A DNA stretch of 64,000 nt from Plasticicumulans lactativorans. GTDB taxonomy: Bacteria > Pseudomonadota > Gammaproteobacteria > Competibacterales > Competibacteraceae. The notes beneath the pieces were generated by a model. That model saw only the letters and a program-made list of their open reading frames with translations, did no database searches and was not told the origin of the DNA. The stretch spans positions 178,743 to 242,742 of the forward strand of contig NZ_SLWY01000005.1 in assembly GCF_004341245.1 (NCBI RefSeq). Direction: 5' to 3'. Each line of letters starts with the position of its first letter. The stretch's first letter is position 1. Made by a program: the position numbers and the translations under genes. Shown here one piece after another: positions 9,317 to 20,546 of this stretch.

Positions 9317-10411
9317 GTGGACACCCCGGCCCGCATCAATCTGCTCGACCTGACGCGGCGCGAACTCGAGGCTTTCTTCGCCGGTCTCGGCGAGAAGCCG
9401 TTCCGTGCCCAGCAGGTCATGAAGTGGATCTACCACGAGGGCATCACCGACTTCGAGGCGATGACCAACCTCTCGAAGAAGGTGCGCAGCCAGCTCATGG
9501 CGCTGGCCGAGGTGCGCCTGCCCGAGGTGGTGCTCGACCAGGCCTCCGGCGATGGCTCGCACAAGTGGCTGATCCGGGTCGATTCGGGCAACTGCATCGA
9601 AGCGGTGTTCATCCCCGAGACCGGCCGCGGCACGCTCTGCGTGTCCTCGCAGGTGGGCTGCGCGCTCAACTGCAGCTTCTGCTCGACGGCGCAGCAGGGC
9701 TTCAACCGCAACCTGTCGGTCGCCGAGATCATCGGCCAGGTCTGGCTCGCCAACCGCGCCCTCGGCTGGCGCATCGCCGGCGAGCGCGCCATCACCAACG
9801 TGGTGATGATGGGCATGGGCGAGCCGCTGATGAACTTCGAGGCGGTCGTCGCGGCGATGGACCTGATGATGGACGACTTCGGCTTCGGCCTGTCGAAACG
9901 CCGCGTGACGCTCAGCACCTCGGGCGTGGTGCCGGCCCTGCACCGCCTGCGCGAGGTGACCGACGTCAGCCTCGCGGTGTCGCTGCACGCGCCCTTCGAT
10001 GGCTTGCGCGACGAGCTGGTGCCGATCAACCGCAAGTACCCGATCGCCGAGCTGCTCGATGCCTGCGCCGCCTACATCGCCGGCAAGCCGCACCGCCGCA
10101 TCACCTGGGAATACGTGATGCTCGACGGCGTCAACGACAGTCCCGAGCACGCGCATGCGCTGGCCAGGCTGATCCGCCACATCCCGTCGAAGGTCAACCT
10201 GATTCCGTTCAACCCCTTCCCGCACACGCGCTACCGGCGTTCGCCGCAGGCGGCGATCGACCGTTTCCGTGACATTCTGATCGGGCATCGGCTGACCACG
10301 GTCACGCGCCGTACCCGGGGTGATGACATCGACGCCGCCTGCGGTCAGCTGGCGGGGCGGGTGCTCGATCGCGGCACGCGCGCGGTACGGGTGTTGCGGG
10401 CGGCGGGCTGA
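9317..10411 (+). CDS. rlmN: Dual-specificity 23S rRNA/tRNA adenine-C2 methyltransferase RlmN
   Basis: This radical SAM enzyme methylates C2 of A2503 in 23S rRNA and A37 in some tRNAs. The 364-residue protein starts at a GTG and soon reads [15 protein letters not shown], typical of RlmN. The [4Fe-4S] motif CX3CX2C is Cys115, Cys119 and Cys122 ([18 protein letters not shown]), and the C-terminal methyl-carrying cysteine is Cys342 (DAACGQLAG). It is a client of the Fe-S machinery encoded just upstream. Confidence 0.96.
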   Translation: MDTPARINLLDLTRRELEAFFAGLGEKPFRAQQVMKWIYHEGITDFEAMTNLSKKVRSQLMALAEVRLPEVVLDQASGDGSHKWLIRVDSGNCIEAVFIPETGRGTLCVSSQVGCALNCSFCSTAQQGFNRNLSVAEIIGQVWLANRALGWRIAGERAITNVVMMGMGEPLMNFEAVVAAMDLMMDDFGFGLSKRRVTLSTSGVVPALHRLREVTDVSLAVSLHAPFDGLRDELVPINRKYPIAELLDACAAYIAGKPHRRITWEYVMLDGVNDSPEHAHALARLIRHIPSKVNLIPFNPFPHTRYRRSPQAAIDRFRDILIGHRLTTVTRRTRGDDIDAACGQLAGRVLDRGTRAVRVLRAAG

Positions 10412-10419
10412 ACCATCGC

Positions 10420-11226
10420 ATGCACGCGTTTCGCTTCGCGCTCGTGCTGGCGCTCGCCGCCGGCCTTTCCGGCTGCCAGACCATCGGCAAGTGGTTCGGC
10501 GCCGAGGAGGACCCGAACGCGGCCGGGGTGCCGCAGGCCCCGCCGCCGCGCATCGAGCCGAATCGTGAGGAGGCGGCCCGGCTGAACCTGCGCCTCGGAA
10601 TCGGTTACATACAGAGTGGCGACTACGCCGTGGCCGTCGAAAAGCTGAAGAAAGCCATCGAGTTCGACGACTCCGTCGCGGAGGCGCACAACGCCCTGGG
10701 GCTCGCCCACGAGCGCCTGCGCGAGCTGGGGGCCGCCGAACGCGAATACGCGCGCGCCGTGGAGCTCAATCCGAACTTCGCCCCGGCGCAGCTCAACCAG
10801 GCGCGACTGGCCTGCCTGCGAGGGCAGGTGGGGGTGGGCGAGAAGCGCCTCGTCGCGATGGCCGACAACCCCGTCGGCGACGTCACGCCCGAAACCGCCC
10901 TGGTCGAGGCGGCGTCGTGCGTGCGGACGGTGGCGCCGGAGCGCGCCGAGGATTACCTGCGCCGCGCGATCGAACTGAACCCGCGCGCGTCGCGCGCGCA
11001 TTATGATCTCGCCGTGCTGCTGCTCGACCGCGGTCGTGCCACCGAGGCGCGGGTTGAACTGCAGCGCTTTCACGAACTCGCCGGCTACTCGGCCGAAAGC
11101 CTCGCCCTCGGCGTCCGGATCGCGGATGCCACCGGCGACGCCGCGCTGCGCCGCGAGTACCAAACCCTCCTGCAGAGCCGCTTCGGCGGCTCGCCCGACG
11201 CCCGCCGACTGCGCCCGCCGCGATGA
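10420..11226 (+). CDS. pilW: Type IV pilus biogenesis lipoprotein PilW/PilF (TPR)
   Basis: This outer-membrane lipoprotein of the PilF/PilW family helps the PilQ secretin assemble. The signal peptide ends in a lipobox LSGC (Cys19). The mature 250 residues hold several tetratricopeptide repeats (AVEKLKKAIEFDDSVAEAHN and following units). It sits between rlmN and rodZ, the usual gammaproteobacterial location, and overlaps the rodZ start by four bases (ATGA). Confidence 0.9.
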   Translation: MHAFRFALVLALAAGLSGCQTIGKWFGAEEDPNAAGVPQAPPPRIEPNREEAARLNLRLGIGYIQSGDYAVAVEKLKKAIEFDDSVAEAHNALGLAHERLRELGAAEREYARAVELNPNFAPAQLNQARLACLRGQVGVGEKRLVAMADNPVGDVTPETALVEAASCVRTVAPERAEDYLRRAIELNPRASRAHYDLAVLLLDRGRATEARVELQRFHELAGYSAESLALGVRIADATGDAALRREYQTLLQSRFGGSPDARRLRPPR

Positions 11227-12230
11227 AGAAAGCCGATACCCAACAGCAGGGCCGCACCCAACAGGACGTTTCCAGCCTCGCCGCATACCTGCTGGGCGGG
11301 CGCGAGGAGCGTGGACTGTCCGCGGCCGACCTGGCCCAGCGCGCCGGCCTGCCGCTGCCAGCGATCACGGCCCTGGAGAACGGGCGCTTCGCCGAGGTGG
11401 GGCCTCCGGTGTTCGTGCGCGGCTACCTGATCCGCTACTGCCGCGCGCTCGGCCTCGCCGAGGAGGCGGTGCTCGAACGCTACCGCGCGCTCGGCCTCGC
11501 CGAGCCCCCGCCGCTGCGCCTGCGCGGTGAGCCGGACGGCAGCGCGCCGCGCGGACAGGGCGTTCTGCGCCCGTTCACCTATCTGCTGGTGCTGGTGCTG
11601 CTGGCCTATGGCGGCTGGCGCGGTTTCGAACTGGTCTCGACGTACCTGGCGGGGTCGGGCACCTCCGGCACCACCACCACGTCCGACGCCGGCGTGCGAC
11701 AGGAGCTCGCGCTGCCGAATGCCGCGCCGCCGCCGGCCACCTCAGCTGCTGCAGGGAGCGCTCCGGTCGCGCCGCCGCTGGCATCCGCTGCGCCGCCGGC
11801 GCCACCGCCCGAGCCGGTGGCGCGTGCCGCCACGGCCGAGGCGGCGACCCTGCAGCCGTCGCCGGCGGCTTCGGCGGCAGCCCCCTCCGCCACGGCGGCG
11901 GTCACGCCGAGCGTGGCGAACACGCCCGCGGCGTCCGCCCCCGCGGCGGCGGCCGACGCCGAAGCCCGGCTCGAACTCGAGTTCACCGCCGCCAGTTGGG
12001 CCGAAGTGCGCGACGGCGGTGGCCGGATCCTGCTGAACGGCACCTTGCGTGCCGGCTCGGCGCGCACGCTCACCGGCAAGGCGCCGTTCAAGATCGCCCT
12101 CGGCAATGCCCAGGCGGTGCGCCTGAAGCTGGACGGCGCGCCGGTCGACACCGCGGTCTACGCCCCCAAGCGCGGCACCGTCAGCCGCTTCACGCTCGGT
12201 GCCGACCAGGCGGCCGGCAGCGGCGACTGA
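11223..12230 (+). CDS. rodZ: Cytoskeleton protein RodZ
   Basis: RodZ links MreB filaments to the inner membrane and the elongasome. The 335-residue protein has an N-terminal Cro/CI-type helix-turn-helix (about residues 20-75, LAQRAGLPLPAITALENGRF), one membrane helix (about 118-132), a long Ala/Pro-rich periplasmic spacer and a C-terminal DUF4115 beta domain (WAEVRDGGGRILLNGTLRAG). hisS follows after 60 bases; the ispG gene that sits here in many relatives is missing. Confidence 0.92.
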   Translation: MKKADTQQQGRTQQDVSSLAAYLLGGREERGLSAADLAQRAGLPLPAITALENGRFAEVGPPVFVRGYLIRYCRALGLAEEAVLERYRALGLAEPPPLRLRGEPDGSAPRGQGVLRPFTYLLVLVLLAYGGWRGFELVSTYLAGSGTSGTTTTSDAGVRQELALPNAAPPPATSAAAGSAPVAPPLASAAPPAPPPEPVARAATAEAATLQPSPAASAAAPSATAAVTPSVANTPAASAPAAAADAEARLELEFTAASWAEVRDGGGRILLNGTLRAGSARTLTGKAPFKIALGNAQAVRLKLDGAPVDTAVYAPKRGTVSRFTLGADQAAGSGD

Positions 12231-12290
12231 ACGTCCCCCTTTCCCCACGCGGCGGGTCCGTGCCGCCCCTCACCGAGCACGTTTCGAACG

Positions 12291-13583
<1,293 letters not shown>

Positions 13584-13585
13584 CG

Positions 13586-14215
13586 ATGGACGATTTCGTC
13601 ACCGAAGAGCAACGGGTCGAAGCCCTGCACGCCTGGTGGCGCCGTAACGGCGCGGCCGCGATCCTGGTGGTGCTGTTCGCCCTGGCGGGCCTGCTCGGCT
13701 GGCAGTACTGGCAGCAGCGGCAGCGCGGCGCGGCGCAGCAGGCGTCGCTGCAGTACGACGGCGTGCTGGCCGCGCTCGGCGCCGGCGACGCCGCGCAGGT
13801 CCGCGAGCGCGGCCAGTTGCTGCGCAACGCCCACCCCGACTCGACCTACTCCGTGCTCGCAGCCTTGGCGATGGCGCGGGCGGCGAGCGATGCCGGCGAT
13901 GTCGCGGCGGCGCTGGAGCAGCTCGGCTGGGTGGCCGCGCATGCCGGCACGCCGGAGCTGCGCGAGGTCGCGCACCTGCGCGCGGCGCGCCTGCTGCTCG
14001 GCGCCGGCAAGCTCGACGAGGCCCTCGCCGAGCTCGGACGGTCGATGTCCGCGGGCTTCGCCGCCGAGCGCGAAGAGCTGCGCGGCGACATCGCCTTCGC
14101 CCGCGGCGACATGGCGACCGCCCGCAGCGCGTACACCGCCGCCGTCGCGGCGGCCGGCCCCGCCGCCACGCTGATCCAGCTCAAACTCGACAACCTTCCG
14201 GCGGTGGAGAAGTGA
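13586..14215 (+). CDS. yfgM: YfgM family, SecYEG-ancillary periplasmic chaperone protein
   Basis: YfgM is a single-pass inner-membrane protein with a periplasmic TPR-like domain that contacts SecYEG and PpiD. The ATG at 13586 gives 209 residues beginning MDDFVTEEQRVEALHAWWRR, a membrane helix at about 24-42 and a helical periplasmic domain. An upstream in-frame start at 13538 would lie inside hisS and is rejected. It lies between hisS and bamB, as in E. coli. Confidence 0.92.
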   Translation: MDDFVTEEQRVEALHAWWRRNGAAAILVVLFALAGLLGWQYWQQRQRGAAQQASLQYDGVLAALGAGDAAQVRERGQLLRNAHPDSTYSVLAALAMARAASDAGDVAAALEQLGWVAAHAGTPELREVAHLRAARLLLGAGKLDEALAELGRSMSAGFAAEREELRGDIAFARGDMATARSAYTAAVAAAGPAATLIQLKLDNLPAVEK

Positions 14216-14217
14216 CG

Positions 14218-15378
14218 ATGCGACGTTTCATCGTGATGGCGGCCATCGCCTGGACCGTGAGCGGCTGCGGCTGGATCACCGAATGGGTCTCGGGTACCGA
14301 CAACAGCCCGCCGCCGGCGCCGCTGCAGGCGGTGGCGAACCCGATCCCGTTCAGCAAGGTCTGGGATACCCGCGTCGGCGCGGGGACCGATGGCGCCTTC
14401 GTCAAGCTCGTGCCGGCCCTCGACCAGGGCGGCGGGCTGTATGCCGCCTCGCGCGACGGCGAGGTCGTGGCGCTCGACGCCGGCAGCGGCCAGGCGCGCT
14501 GGAAGGTCGCCACCAAGCTGCCGATCAGCGGTGGCGTGGGGGTCGGCGACGGCCTGGCGGTGGTGGCCACCAGCAAGGGCGAGGTCGTGGCGTTGCGCAC
14601 CGACAGCGGCAACGAGGCGTGGCGTGCGCGGGTGTCGAGCGAGGTGCTGGCACCGCCGCGGATCGCCGAGGGCGTCGTCGTGATCCGTGCCGCCGACGGG
14701 CGCTTCTTCGGCTTCGAGGTGGCCAGCGGGCGGCAGATATGGGGCTACGCCTCCACCGTACCGGTGCTGACGCTGCGCGGATCGGCGCCGCCGCTGGTGG
14801 GGCAGGGCGTGGTCATCGCCGGGCTGGAGAGCGGGCGCGTGCTCGGCCTCGACCTGCGCAGCGGCCGCCCGGTGTTCGAGCGCGTGGTGGCGGCACCGCG
14901 TGGACGCACCGAGATGGATCGCCTGGTCGACATCGACGCCGAGCCCCGCGCCGCCGGCTCGACGCTCTACATCGCGCCCTATCACGGCAGCGTCACGGCG
15001 ATCGACCTGCAGAGCGGCAACCCGGTGTGGGCCAAGGACATCTCGACCTACGCCGGCCTCGACATCGACCCGCAGGCGGTCTACGTCGTCGGCGCCGACG
15101 ACACCGTGTCGGCGCTCGACCGGCGCGACGGCTCGGTGCTGTGGCAGCAGGCCGAACTCAGCGGTCGCCATCTGAGCGCGCCCACGGTGTACGGACCGCT
15201 GGTCGCGCTGGCCGATTTCGAGGGCTACGTGCACCTGCTCGACAGCCGCAGCGGCCGCATCGTCGGGCGGGCGCAGATCGATTCGACCGGCGTCGGCGTG
15301 GGGCCGCTCGCGCGCGGCAACATGCTGTACGTCTATGGCAAGAGCGGCACGCTCGCGGCCTACCGCGCCGGCGGTTGA
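14218..15378 (+). CDS. bamB: Outer membrane assembly lipoprotein BamB
   Basis: BamB is a beta-propeller lipoprotein of the BAM complex. The chosen ATG at 14218 gives 386 residues with a lipobox VSGC (Cys17); a GTG six bases upstream is possible but sits too close to the GGAGA site. The mature part is a series of PQQ-type propeller repeats ([47 protein letters not shown]). A terminator hairpin follows, before der. Confidence 0.95.
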   Translation: MRRFIVMAAIAWTVSGCGWITEWVSGTDNSPPPAPLQAVANPIPFSKVWDTRVGAGTDGAFVKLVPALDQGGGLYAASRDGEVVALDAGSGQARWKVATKLPISGGVGVGDGLAVVATSKGEVVALRTDSGNEAWRARVSSEVLAPPRIAEGVVVIRAADGRFFGFEVASGRQIWGYASTVPVLTLRGSAPPLVGQGVVIAGLESGRVLGLDLRSGRPVFERVVAAPRGRTEMDRLVDIDAEPRAAGSTLYIAPYHGSVTAIDLQSGNPVWAKDISTYAGLDIDPQAVYVVGADDTVSALDRRDGSVLWQQAELSGRHLSAPTVYGPLVALADFEGYVHLLDSRSGRIVGRAQIDSTGVGVGPLARGNMLYVYGKSGTLAAYRAGG

Positions 15379-15427
15379 GGCCTCCCTTGTCGCCGCGGCG
15401 GCCCCTGCGCCGCGGCCTGACGCCGCC

Positions 15428-15456
15428 ACCGGGCCCGTGCGGCCCGGTTTTCGTTT
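15428..15456 (+). terminator. Intrinsic terminator after bamB
   Basis: The stem ACCGGGCC/GGCCCGGT has a five-base loop (15436-15440) and is followed by TTTTCGTTT. It lies 50 bases after the bamB stop and 29 before the der start, so der is either partly attenuated or has its own promoter. Confidence 0.75.
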
Positions 15457-15484
15457 GTCCGGATCCTGGAGAAAGCTTGGCGCC

Positions 15485-16963
15485 ATGCTCCCCGTGATCG
15501 CCCTGGTCGGCCGCCCCAACGTCGGCAAGTCCACCCTGTTCAACTGCCTGACGCAGACCCGTTCCGCGCTCGTCGCGGACTTCCCCGGCCTGACCCGCGA
15601 CCGCCAGTACGGGCTCGGCAAGATCGGGCCGCTGCCGTACCTGGTGGTCGACACCGGCGGCCTCAGCGGCGAGACCGATGCCATCGACGCCCTCGTCGCC
15701 CGCCAGGCGCACAAGGCGATCGAGGAGGCCGACGCCGTGCTGCTGCTGGTGGACGCCCGTGCCGGGCTCGCCGCGGCCGACGAGGAGATCGCCACGCGCC
15801 TGCGGCGCAGCGGCAAGGCGCTGTTCCTGGTGGCGAACAAGACCGAGCACCTCGATCCCGCGCAGGCGACGGCCGACTTCCACGCGCTCGGCATCGGCGC
15901 GCCCTGGGCGATTTCGGCGACCCACCGCCGCGGCGTCGACGCGCTGATGGAGGCGGTGCTGGCGGCGGCGGCCGCGCAGCGGCCGGCGGACACGCTGCCC
16001 GCGCTCGAACGGACCACGATCGCCGCCGACGACGGCTCGATCCGCCTCGCCATCGTCGGCCGCCCGAACGTCGGCAAGTCCACGCTGGTCAACCGCCTGC
16101 TCGGCGAGGAGCGCGTGCTCGCCTTCGACCAGCCGGGGACGACGCGCGACGCGGTGGCGATCCCCTTCGAGAAGGACGGCACGCGCTACACGCTGATCGA
16201 CACCGCCGGGGTCCGGCGCCGCTCGCGGGTCGACGACGCGATCGAGAAGTTCAGCGTGATCAAGACGCTGCAGGCGATCGAGGAGGCCCACGTGGTGGTG
16301 ATGGTACTCGATGCCCGCCAGGGCATCGCCGACCAGGACGCCACGCTGCTCGGCTACGTGCTCGACAGCGGCCGCGCGCTGGTGCTCGCCGTCAACAAGT
16401 GGGACAAGCTCGAACCCGAGGTGCGCGACGAGGTGCGCGGCGAGCTCGCGCGCAAGCTCGCCTTCATCGACTTCGCCAACACGCACTACATCTCGGCGCT
16501 GCACGGCTCGGGGGTGATGGACCTGTTCCGCTCGGTCAGGCAGGCGTATGCCGCGGCGACGCGCAAGCTGTCCACGCCGGAACTCACACGCATCCTCGAG
16601 GACGCCGTGGCGACGCATCAGCCACCGCTCGTGCACGGGCGCAGCATCAAGCTGCGCTACGCCCACCCGGGCGGACAGAACCCGCCGGTGATCGTCATCC
16701 ACGGTTCGCGCGTGGAGCACATCCCGGACGCCTACCGGCGTTACCTGATCAACACCTTCCGCCGCGTGCTGCGCCTGCACGGCACGCCGATACGCGTGGA
16801 CTTCAAGGCGGGTGACAACCCCTACAAGCCGGAAGGGCTGCAGCGCAAGCAGACGCACCGGCCGCTCGCCGAGGAGCGTGCCCAGCGCATCGCCCGCCGC
16901 CGCGCCGCGACGGCCGGCACCGGCGGGCCGCGCAAGCCGTCGCCGGGGCCGAAGAAGCGCTGA
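15485..16963 (+). CDS. der: Ribosome biogenesis GTPase Der (EngA)
   Basis: Der is an essential GTPase with two G domains and a C-terminal KH-like domain, needed for 50S assembly. The 492-residue product has two P-loops GRPNVGKS (about residues 9-16 and 190-200), paired NKTE (first domain) and NKWD (second domain) specificity motifs, and a C-terminal region ending with a Lys/Arg-rich tail. The ATG at 15485 gives [16 protein letters not shown] directly. A GGAGAAAG ribosome-binding site is present. Confidence 0.97.
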   Translation: MLPVIALVGRPNVGKSTLFNCLTQTRSALVADFPGLTRDRQYGLGKIGPLPYLVVDTGGLSGETDAIDALVARQAHKAIEEADAVLLLVDARAGLAAADEEIATRLRRSGKALFLVANKTEHLDPAQATADFHALGIGAPWAISATHRRGVDALMEAVLAAAAAQRPADTLPALERTTIAADDGSIRLAIVGRPNVGKSTLVNRLLGEERVLAFDQPGTTRDAVAIPFEKDGTRYTLIDTAGVRRRSRVDDAIEKFSVIKTLQAIEEAHVVVMVLDARQGIADQDATLLGYVLDSGRALVLAVNKWDKLEPEVRDEVRGELARKLAFIDFANTHYISALHGSGVMDLFRSVRQAYAAATRKLSTPELTRILEDAVATHQPPLVHGRSIKLRYAHPGGQNPPVIVIHGSRVEHIPDAYRRYLINTFRRVLRLHGTPIRVDFKAGDNPYKPEGLQRKQTHRPLAEERAQRIARRRAATAGTGGPRKPSPGPKKR

Positions 16964-17007
16964 AACCGCGCCCGCGCGCCGGCGTCCGGGCGCGCGCGGC
17001 GGGGCGC

Positions 17008-17604
17008 TCAGAGGTTCGCGCCCTCGCGGGCTTCGCGCGCCTCGCGGGCGCGCCGGCGCAGGCGCATCACCACCCAGGCGATGAACGCGAGCGCGACCAC
17101 CGTGCCGAGGATGTAGAGCTGGGCATGGTGCATGTTGCCCATGAAGGCTTCCATCGCGTGGCCGAAGGCATACCCGGCGCCGGCGAAGCTCGTCGCCCAG
17201 ACCGCGGCGCCGATGGTGTTGAGCACGAAGAAACGCAGCGTCGGGATGTCGCTCGCACCGATCACGAAGGGCGTGACGTTGCGGATGCCGTAGTAGAAGC
17301 GGAAGGTCAGGACCAGGAAGTCGCGGTGGCGTTCGAGGTGGCGATTGATCCACTCGACGCGCTTGCTCCACTTGGGGTGGCGGTCGAGGAGCTTCTTGCC
17401 CTGGAAGCGGCCGATGAAGAAGTAGAACTGGTCGCCGCACAGGCTGCCGACGAAGGCCGCCAGGATCACGTAGGGGAGTTCGAGCTGACCGAGCTTGGCG
17501 ATGACGCCGGCGACGATCACCACGGTTTCGCCTTCGATGAAAGTCCACACCAGGATCGTCAGGTACCCGTATTCGGCGATCCAGTGCTGGATTTGTTCGA
17601 ACAT
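17008..17604 (-). CDS. DedA family inner-membrane protein
   Basis: DedA/VTT-domain proteins are inner-membrane proteins linked to lipid-carrier flipping and membrane homeostasis. The 198-residue protein has hydrophobic segments at about 13-60 and 130-190, the conserved E-G-E (FIEGETVVI), the GDQFYFFIGR motif and FRFYYGIRNVTPF, where family members keep a key arginine. It ends in an Arg/Ala-rich cytoplasmic tail. The degP-like gene lies upstream in the same orientation, 127 bases away. Confidence 0.9.
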   Translation of the reverse strand: MFEQIQHWIAEYGYLTILVWTFIEGETVVIVAGVIAKLGQLELPYVILAAFVGSLCGDQFYFFIGRFQGKKLLDRHPKWSKRVEWINRHLERHRDFLVLTFRFYYGIRNVTPFVIGASDIPTLRFFVLNTIGAAVWATSFAGAGYAFGHAMEAFMGNMHHAQLYILGTVVALAFIAWVVMRLRRRAREAREAREGANL

Positions 17605-17703
17605 GCTGCCTCGTTCCCGGTGTGCCCGGTGTTGTCGTCGTTATCGTCCGGCGGCGCTCGCCTGCCCTGGAGCGGGGAGGGGCGCCATTGTCGCGAAGTC
17701 GAT

Positions 17704-17723
17704 CGGGCGCGTCCATGCGCCCG
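17704..17723 (-). terminator. Possible hairpin after the degP-like gene
   Basis: The arms CGGGCGC (17704-17710) and GCGCCCG (17717-17723) pair around a six-base loop, starting nine bases after the protease stop. No U-run follows, so termination is unproven. Confidence 0.3.
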
Positions 17724-17731
17724 GCCGGTGC

Positions 17732-19132
17732 TCACGGCTCCAGCGTCAGGGCGAGGAACAGCGCCGCGTCGCCGCGCTTCACCAGGATCGGCACCGGCTT
17801 GCCCTTCGGCAGCTTGCGTACCAGCTCCTCGAACTGGGCCACCCCGGTCACCGCCTCGTTGTTGATCCGCGTGATGACGTCGCCCGGGCGCACCCCGGCC
17901 CGCGTCGCCGGCCCCGGCGACAGTTCGCGCACCACCACGCCGGTTTCGCCCTTCGCGAACTGTTCGGCAGCGAGTTCACCGACCACCAGGCCGAGCCCCT
18001 GGCGGGCGAACCCGCCGGGCTTGTCGGCGCGGGCGACGTCGTCGGGCAGCTCCTCGATCGTCACGTTGACCACGATCTCCTTGCCCTCGCGGAACACCTT
18101 CAGCGCGGCCGGCCGGCCCGGGCTCAGGCTGCCGACCAGCGGCGGCAGGTCGCCCGAGCGCAGCACCACTCGCCCCTCGCACTCGAGCACGATGTCGCCG
18201 GCCTTGAGGCCCGCCTTGGCCGCCGGGCCGTCGGGCAGCACCTGGCCGACCAGCGCCCCGCGCGGACGGTCGAGCCCGAACGAGCGGGCGAGGTCGGGGG
18301 TCACCTCCTGGATCAGCACGCCGAGCCAGCCGCGCGAGACCTTGCCCGAGGCCTTCAACTGCTCGACCACCTTCATCGCGACGTTGATCGGGATCGCGAA
18401 GGCGAGCCCCTGGTAGCCACCCGAGCGGCTGTAGATCTGCGAATTGATGCCGATCACCTCGCCGTCGCGATTGAACAGCGGGCCACCCGAGTTGCCGGGG
18501 TTCACCGCCGCATCGGTCTGGATGAAGGGCACGTAGCTTTCGCTCGGCAGGCTGCGCCCGAGCGCGCTGACGATGCCGAGCGAGGCGCTCGCCTCGAAGC
18601 CGAAGGGCGAGCCGATCGCCACCACCCACTGCCCCACCTTCACGCGATCCGAGTCGCCGATCCTGACCGTCGGCAGGTTGTCGGCCTTGACCTTGAGCAG
18701 GGCGAGATCGCTGCGCGCATCCTTGCCGACCACCTCGGCGGCGAGTTCGCGGCGGTCGCTGAAGCCCACGGTGACCGTGTCGGCGCCCTCGACGACATGG
18801 GCGTTGGTCAGGATGTAGCCGTCGGCCGAGACGATGAACCCCGAGCCGATCGCGTTCGGCATTTCGCGCGGGGCGCGCTCCGGCATCTGCTCGAAGAAGC
18901 GGCGGAACGGTTCCTCGAAGGGCGTGCCCTCGAAGGGGTTGGGCGTTTCGGCGCGCGGCGCGCCTTTGCCGGCGGCCGGCTGCCGGTTGCCGGCGTTGAC
19001 GCTGACCACGGCAGGGGCGTAGCGCTCGACCAGTTCGGTGAAGTCGGGCAGATCGGCGGCGGTGGCCGCGGTCGCCAGCAGCGCCACGCCGGCCAAGCCG
19101 GTGGCAGCCGCCCAGCGGGCGAGAGCGTTCAT
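17732..19132 (-). CDS. degP: Periplasmic serine protease, DegP/MucD-like (Do family)
   Basis: This is a HtrA-type protease/chaperone that removes misfolded envelope proteins. The ATG at 19132 gives 466 residues with a signal peptide ending near TAATAA. The trypsin-like domain carries His112 (TNAHVVEG), Asp142 (DARSDLALLKV) and Ser215 (GNSGGPLF). Two PDZ domains follow (about 265-355 and 370-460). An in-frame start 14 codons upstream gives a poor signal peptide. A paralogue such as DegQ cannot be excluded. Confidence 0.92.
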   Translation of the reverse strand: MNALARWAAATGLAGVALLATAATAADLPDFTELVERYAPAVVSVNAGNRQPAAGKGAPRAETPNPFEGTPFEEPFRRFFEQMPERAPREMPNAIGSGFIVSADGYILTNAHVVEGADTVTVGFSDRRELAAEVVGKDARSDLALLKVKADNLPTVRIGDSDRVKVGQWVVAIGSPFGFEASASLGIVSALGRSLPSESYVPFIQTDAAVNPGNSGGPLFNRDGEVIGINSQIYSRSGGYQGLAFAIPINVAMKVVEQLKASGKVSRGWLGVLIQEVTPDLARSFGLDRPRGALVGQVLPDGPAAKAGLKAGDIVLECEGRVVLRSGDLPPLVGSLSPGRPAALKVFREGKEIVVNVTIEELPDDVARADKPGGFARQGLGLVVGELAAEQFAKGETGVVVRELSPGPATRAGVRPGDVITRINNEAVTGVAQFEELVRKLPKGKPVPILVKRGDAALFLALTLEP

Positions 19133-19255
19133 GGGGGTGGGCTCCTCCGAAGCGGGCAGGGGGTGGTGGCGCATGATGCCGCAGGCGCATGGACGATGGG
19201 TGACGTTGCGCCTGCGTGCAGCCCATCGACCGCGGCTGCGGCGCGAGGTTCGGCG

Positions 19256-20320
19256 TCAGCCGGCGCGGATCGCCTGCAGGCGTCGCCAGGCCTTGCGGCC
19301 GAGATGAGCGGCGAGCATCGCCGGCGGCATGCGCAGCCAGTGCGAGCGCCCGTAGAGCAACTGGCCGGCGAGGGGGTGCCACGGGGTCTCGAAGGTGACG
19401 GCATCGAGCAGGCGATCCATCGTCCAGCGCAGCGGGGCGGAGGGGGTGTCCGCCAGCGCGGCGAGCGCGTGCGGCGGGATGGGGCTGTCGAGCAGGCGGC
19501 GGCAGGTGTGCAGCGCATACCAGGCCGGCCGGGCCAGGTCGAGGGCGCGCGCGCGCGCCACCAGCGCATCGGTGAAGCCGGCCTCGGTGGCGATGAAGTG
19601 CGTCAGCAGGGCATCGAGGTCCACCAGGTCGCGCAGCACGTTGCCGAGGTCGCCGTCCTGGAAGGCGTGCGCGGCGCTGTGCAGCACCATGTCGGCGGGC
19701 GCGAGCACCGAGAACACCGTGCCCGGCAGGGGACGTGCCGCGTTCAGCAGCGCCGTCGCATCGGGCCGGCGGCGGCCGGTGAGCGGCAGGATGGTGTGGT
19801 GCACGTCGATCGAGGTACCCCGCAGCGGGTGGTGCAGCGGCGGCAGTTCGTGCATCCACTCGCGGTAGTAGCGCTGGTCGTAGTCGTCGAGCTTGACGTG
19901 CTGCCAGCCGTGCTGCAGCAGGTGGCGCTCCACGCTCGCCAGCGCCGCGCGGGGCACCAGCAGGTCGAGGTCGGAGGCCAGCCGGCCGTGCGCCGGCGGC
20001 AGCTCGGCGAGTTCATAGGCCGCGCCTTTCAGCAGCACCAGCGGGATGCCGAGCCCCGCGAGCGCACGCCGCACGCGGTCGGCTTCCCAGCGCAGCATGC
20101 GTGCGCGATCCTGGGCCTGCACCCGCCCGGCGACGAGGTGGCGGGCGATGGTCGGCGGCAGCGCGGCGAACACCCCGGCACTGCACACCGCGTGGTCGAT
20201 GCGGCCGAGCAGGCCGCGACGGAACGCGTACGGAATCACCCGGTCCCATTCCGCGGGCGTCAGCGCAGGCGCGACGTGCGGATCGGCCAGGAGGCGGATC
20301 AGGAGACGGGGGGCGGGCAC
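19256..20320 (-). CDS. Nucleotidyltransferase family protein of an HPr-rel-A-type module
   Basis: This looks like an uncharacterised nucleotidyltransferase of the PF14907 type. With the GTG at 20320 (GGGAG upstream) it has 354 residues and begins PAPRLLIRLLADP; an ATG at 20425 would run through the likely promoter region. The fold signature is LVLLKGAAYEL (about 95-105), then SDLDLLVP with Asp117 and Asp119, and a third acidic residue in SIDVHHTIL (Asp172). It is divergent from the Tat-type protein, PqqD-like and HprK-like genes, whose families commonly travel together. Its substrate is unknown; nucleotide transfer is inferred from the fold only. Confidence 0.75.
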   Translation of the reverse strand: MPAPRLLIRLLADPHVAPALTPAEWDRVIPYAFRRGLLGRIDHAVCSAGVFAALPPTIARHLVAGRVQAQDRARMLRWEADRVRRALAGLGIPLVLLKGAAYELAELPPAHGRLASDLDLLVPRAALASVERHLLQHGWQHVKLDDYDQRYYREWMHELPPLHHPLRGTSIDVHHTILPLTGRRRPDATALLNAARPLPGTVFSVLAPADMVLHSAAHAFQDGDLGNVLRDLVDLDALLTHFIATEAGFTDALVARARALDLARPAWYALHTCRRLLDSPIPPHALAALADTPSAPLRWTMDRLLDAVTFETPWHPLAGQLLYGRSHWLRMPPAMLAAHLGRKAWRRLQAIRAG

Positions 20321-20434
20321 GGCACAGGGGACTCCCGGATGGACGTCCGCGAATTTTACAGCAGGCCTTGCAGGGACTCCGGAGGGAAGGGGAGATTTGC
20401 CACAATCGTTAGCCAACTCAGGCAATTGCTGCGG

Positions 20435-20463
20435 TTGGGAGCGAAAATTGCTTGCAGTATGAT
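20435..20463 (+). promoter_or_regulatory. Predicted promoter of the Tat-protein/PqqD/HprK operon
   Basis: A -35 TTGGGA (20435-20440) and -10 TATGAT (20458-20463) are separated by exactly 17 bases, about 80 bases before the first ATG. The stretch is clearly richer in A and T than its surroundings. On the opposite strand TGTAAAAT, near 20353-20360, may be the -10 of the divergent nucleotidyltransferase gene. Confidence 0.6.
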
Positions 20464-20546
20464 GCAGATGACGTCGGCGCCCATGCCGAGCGCGGCCGCG
20501 ATGGCGAGCGCCGCGCGTTCGAATCCAGACTTCGGAGAACGCAGTA

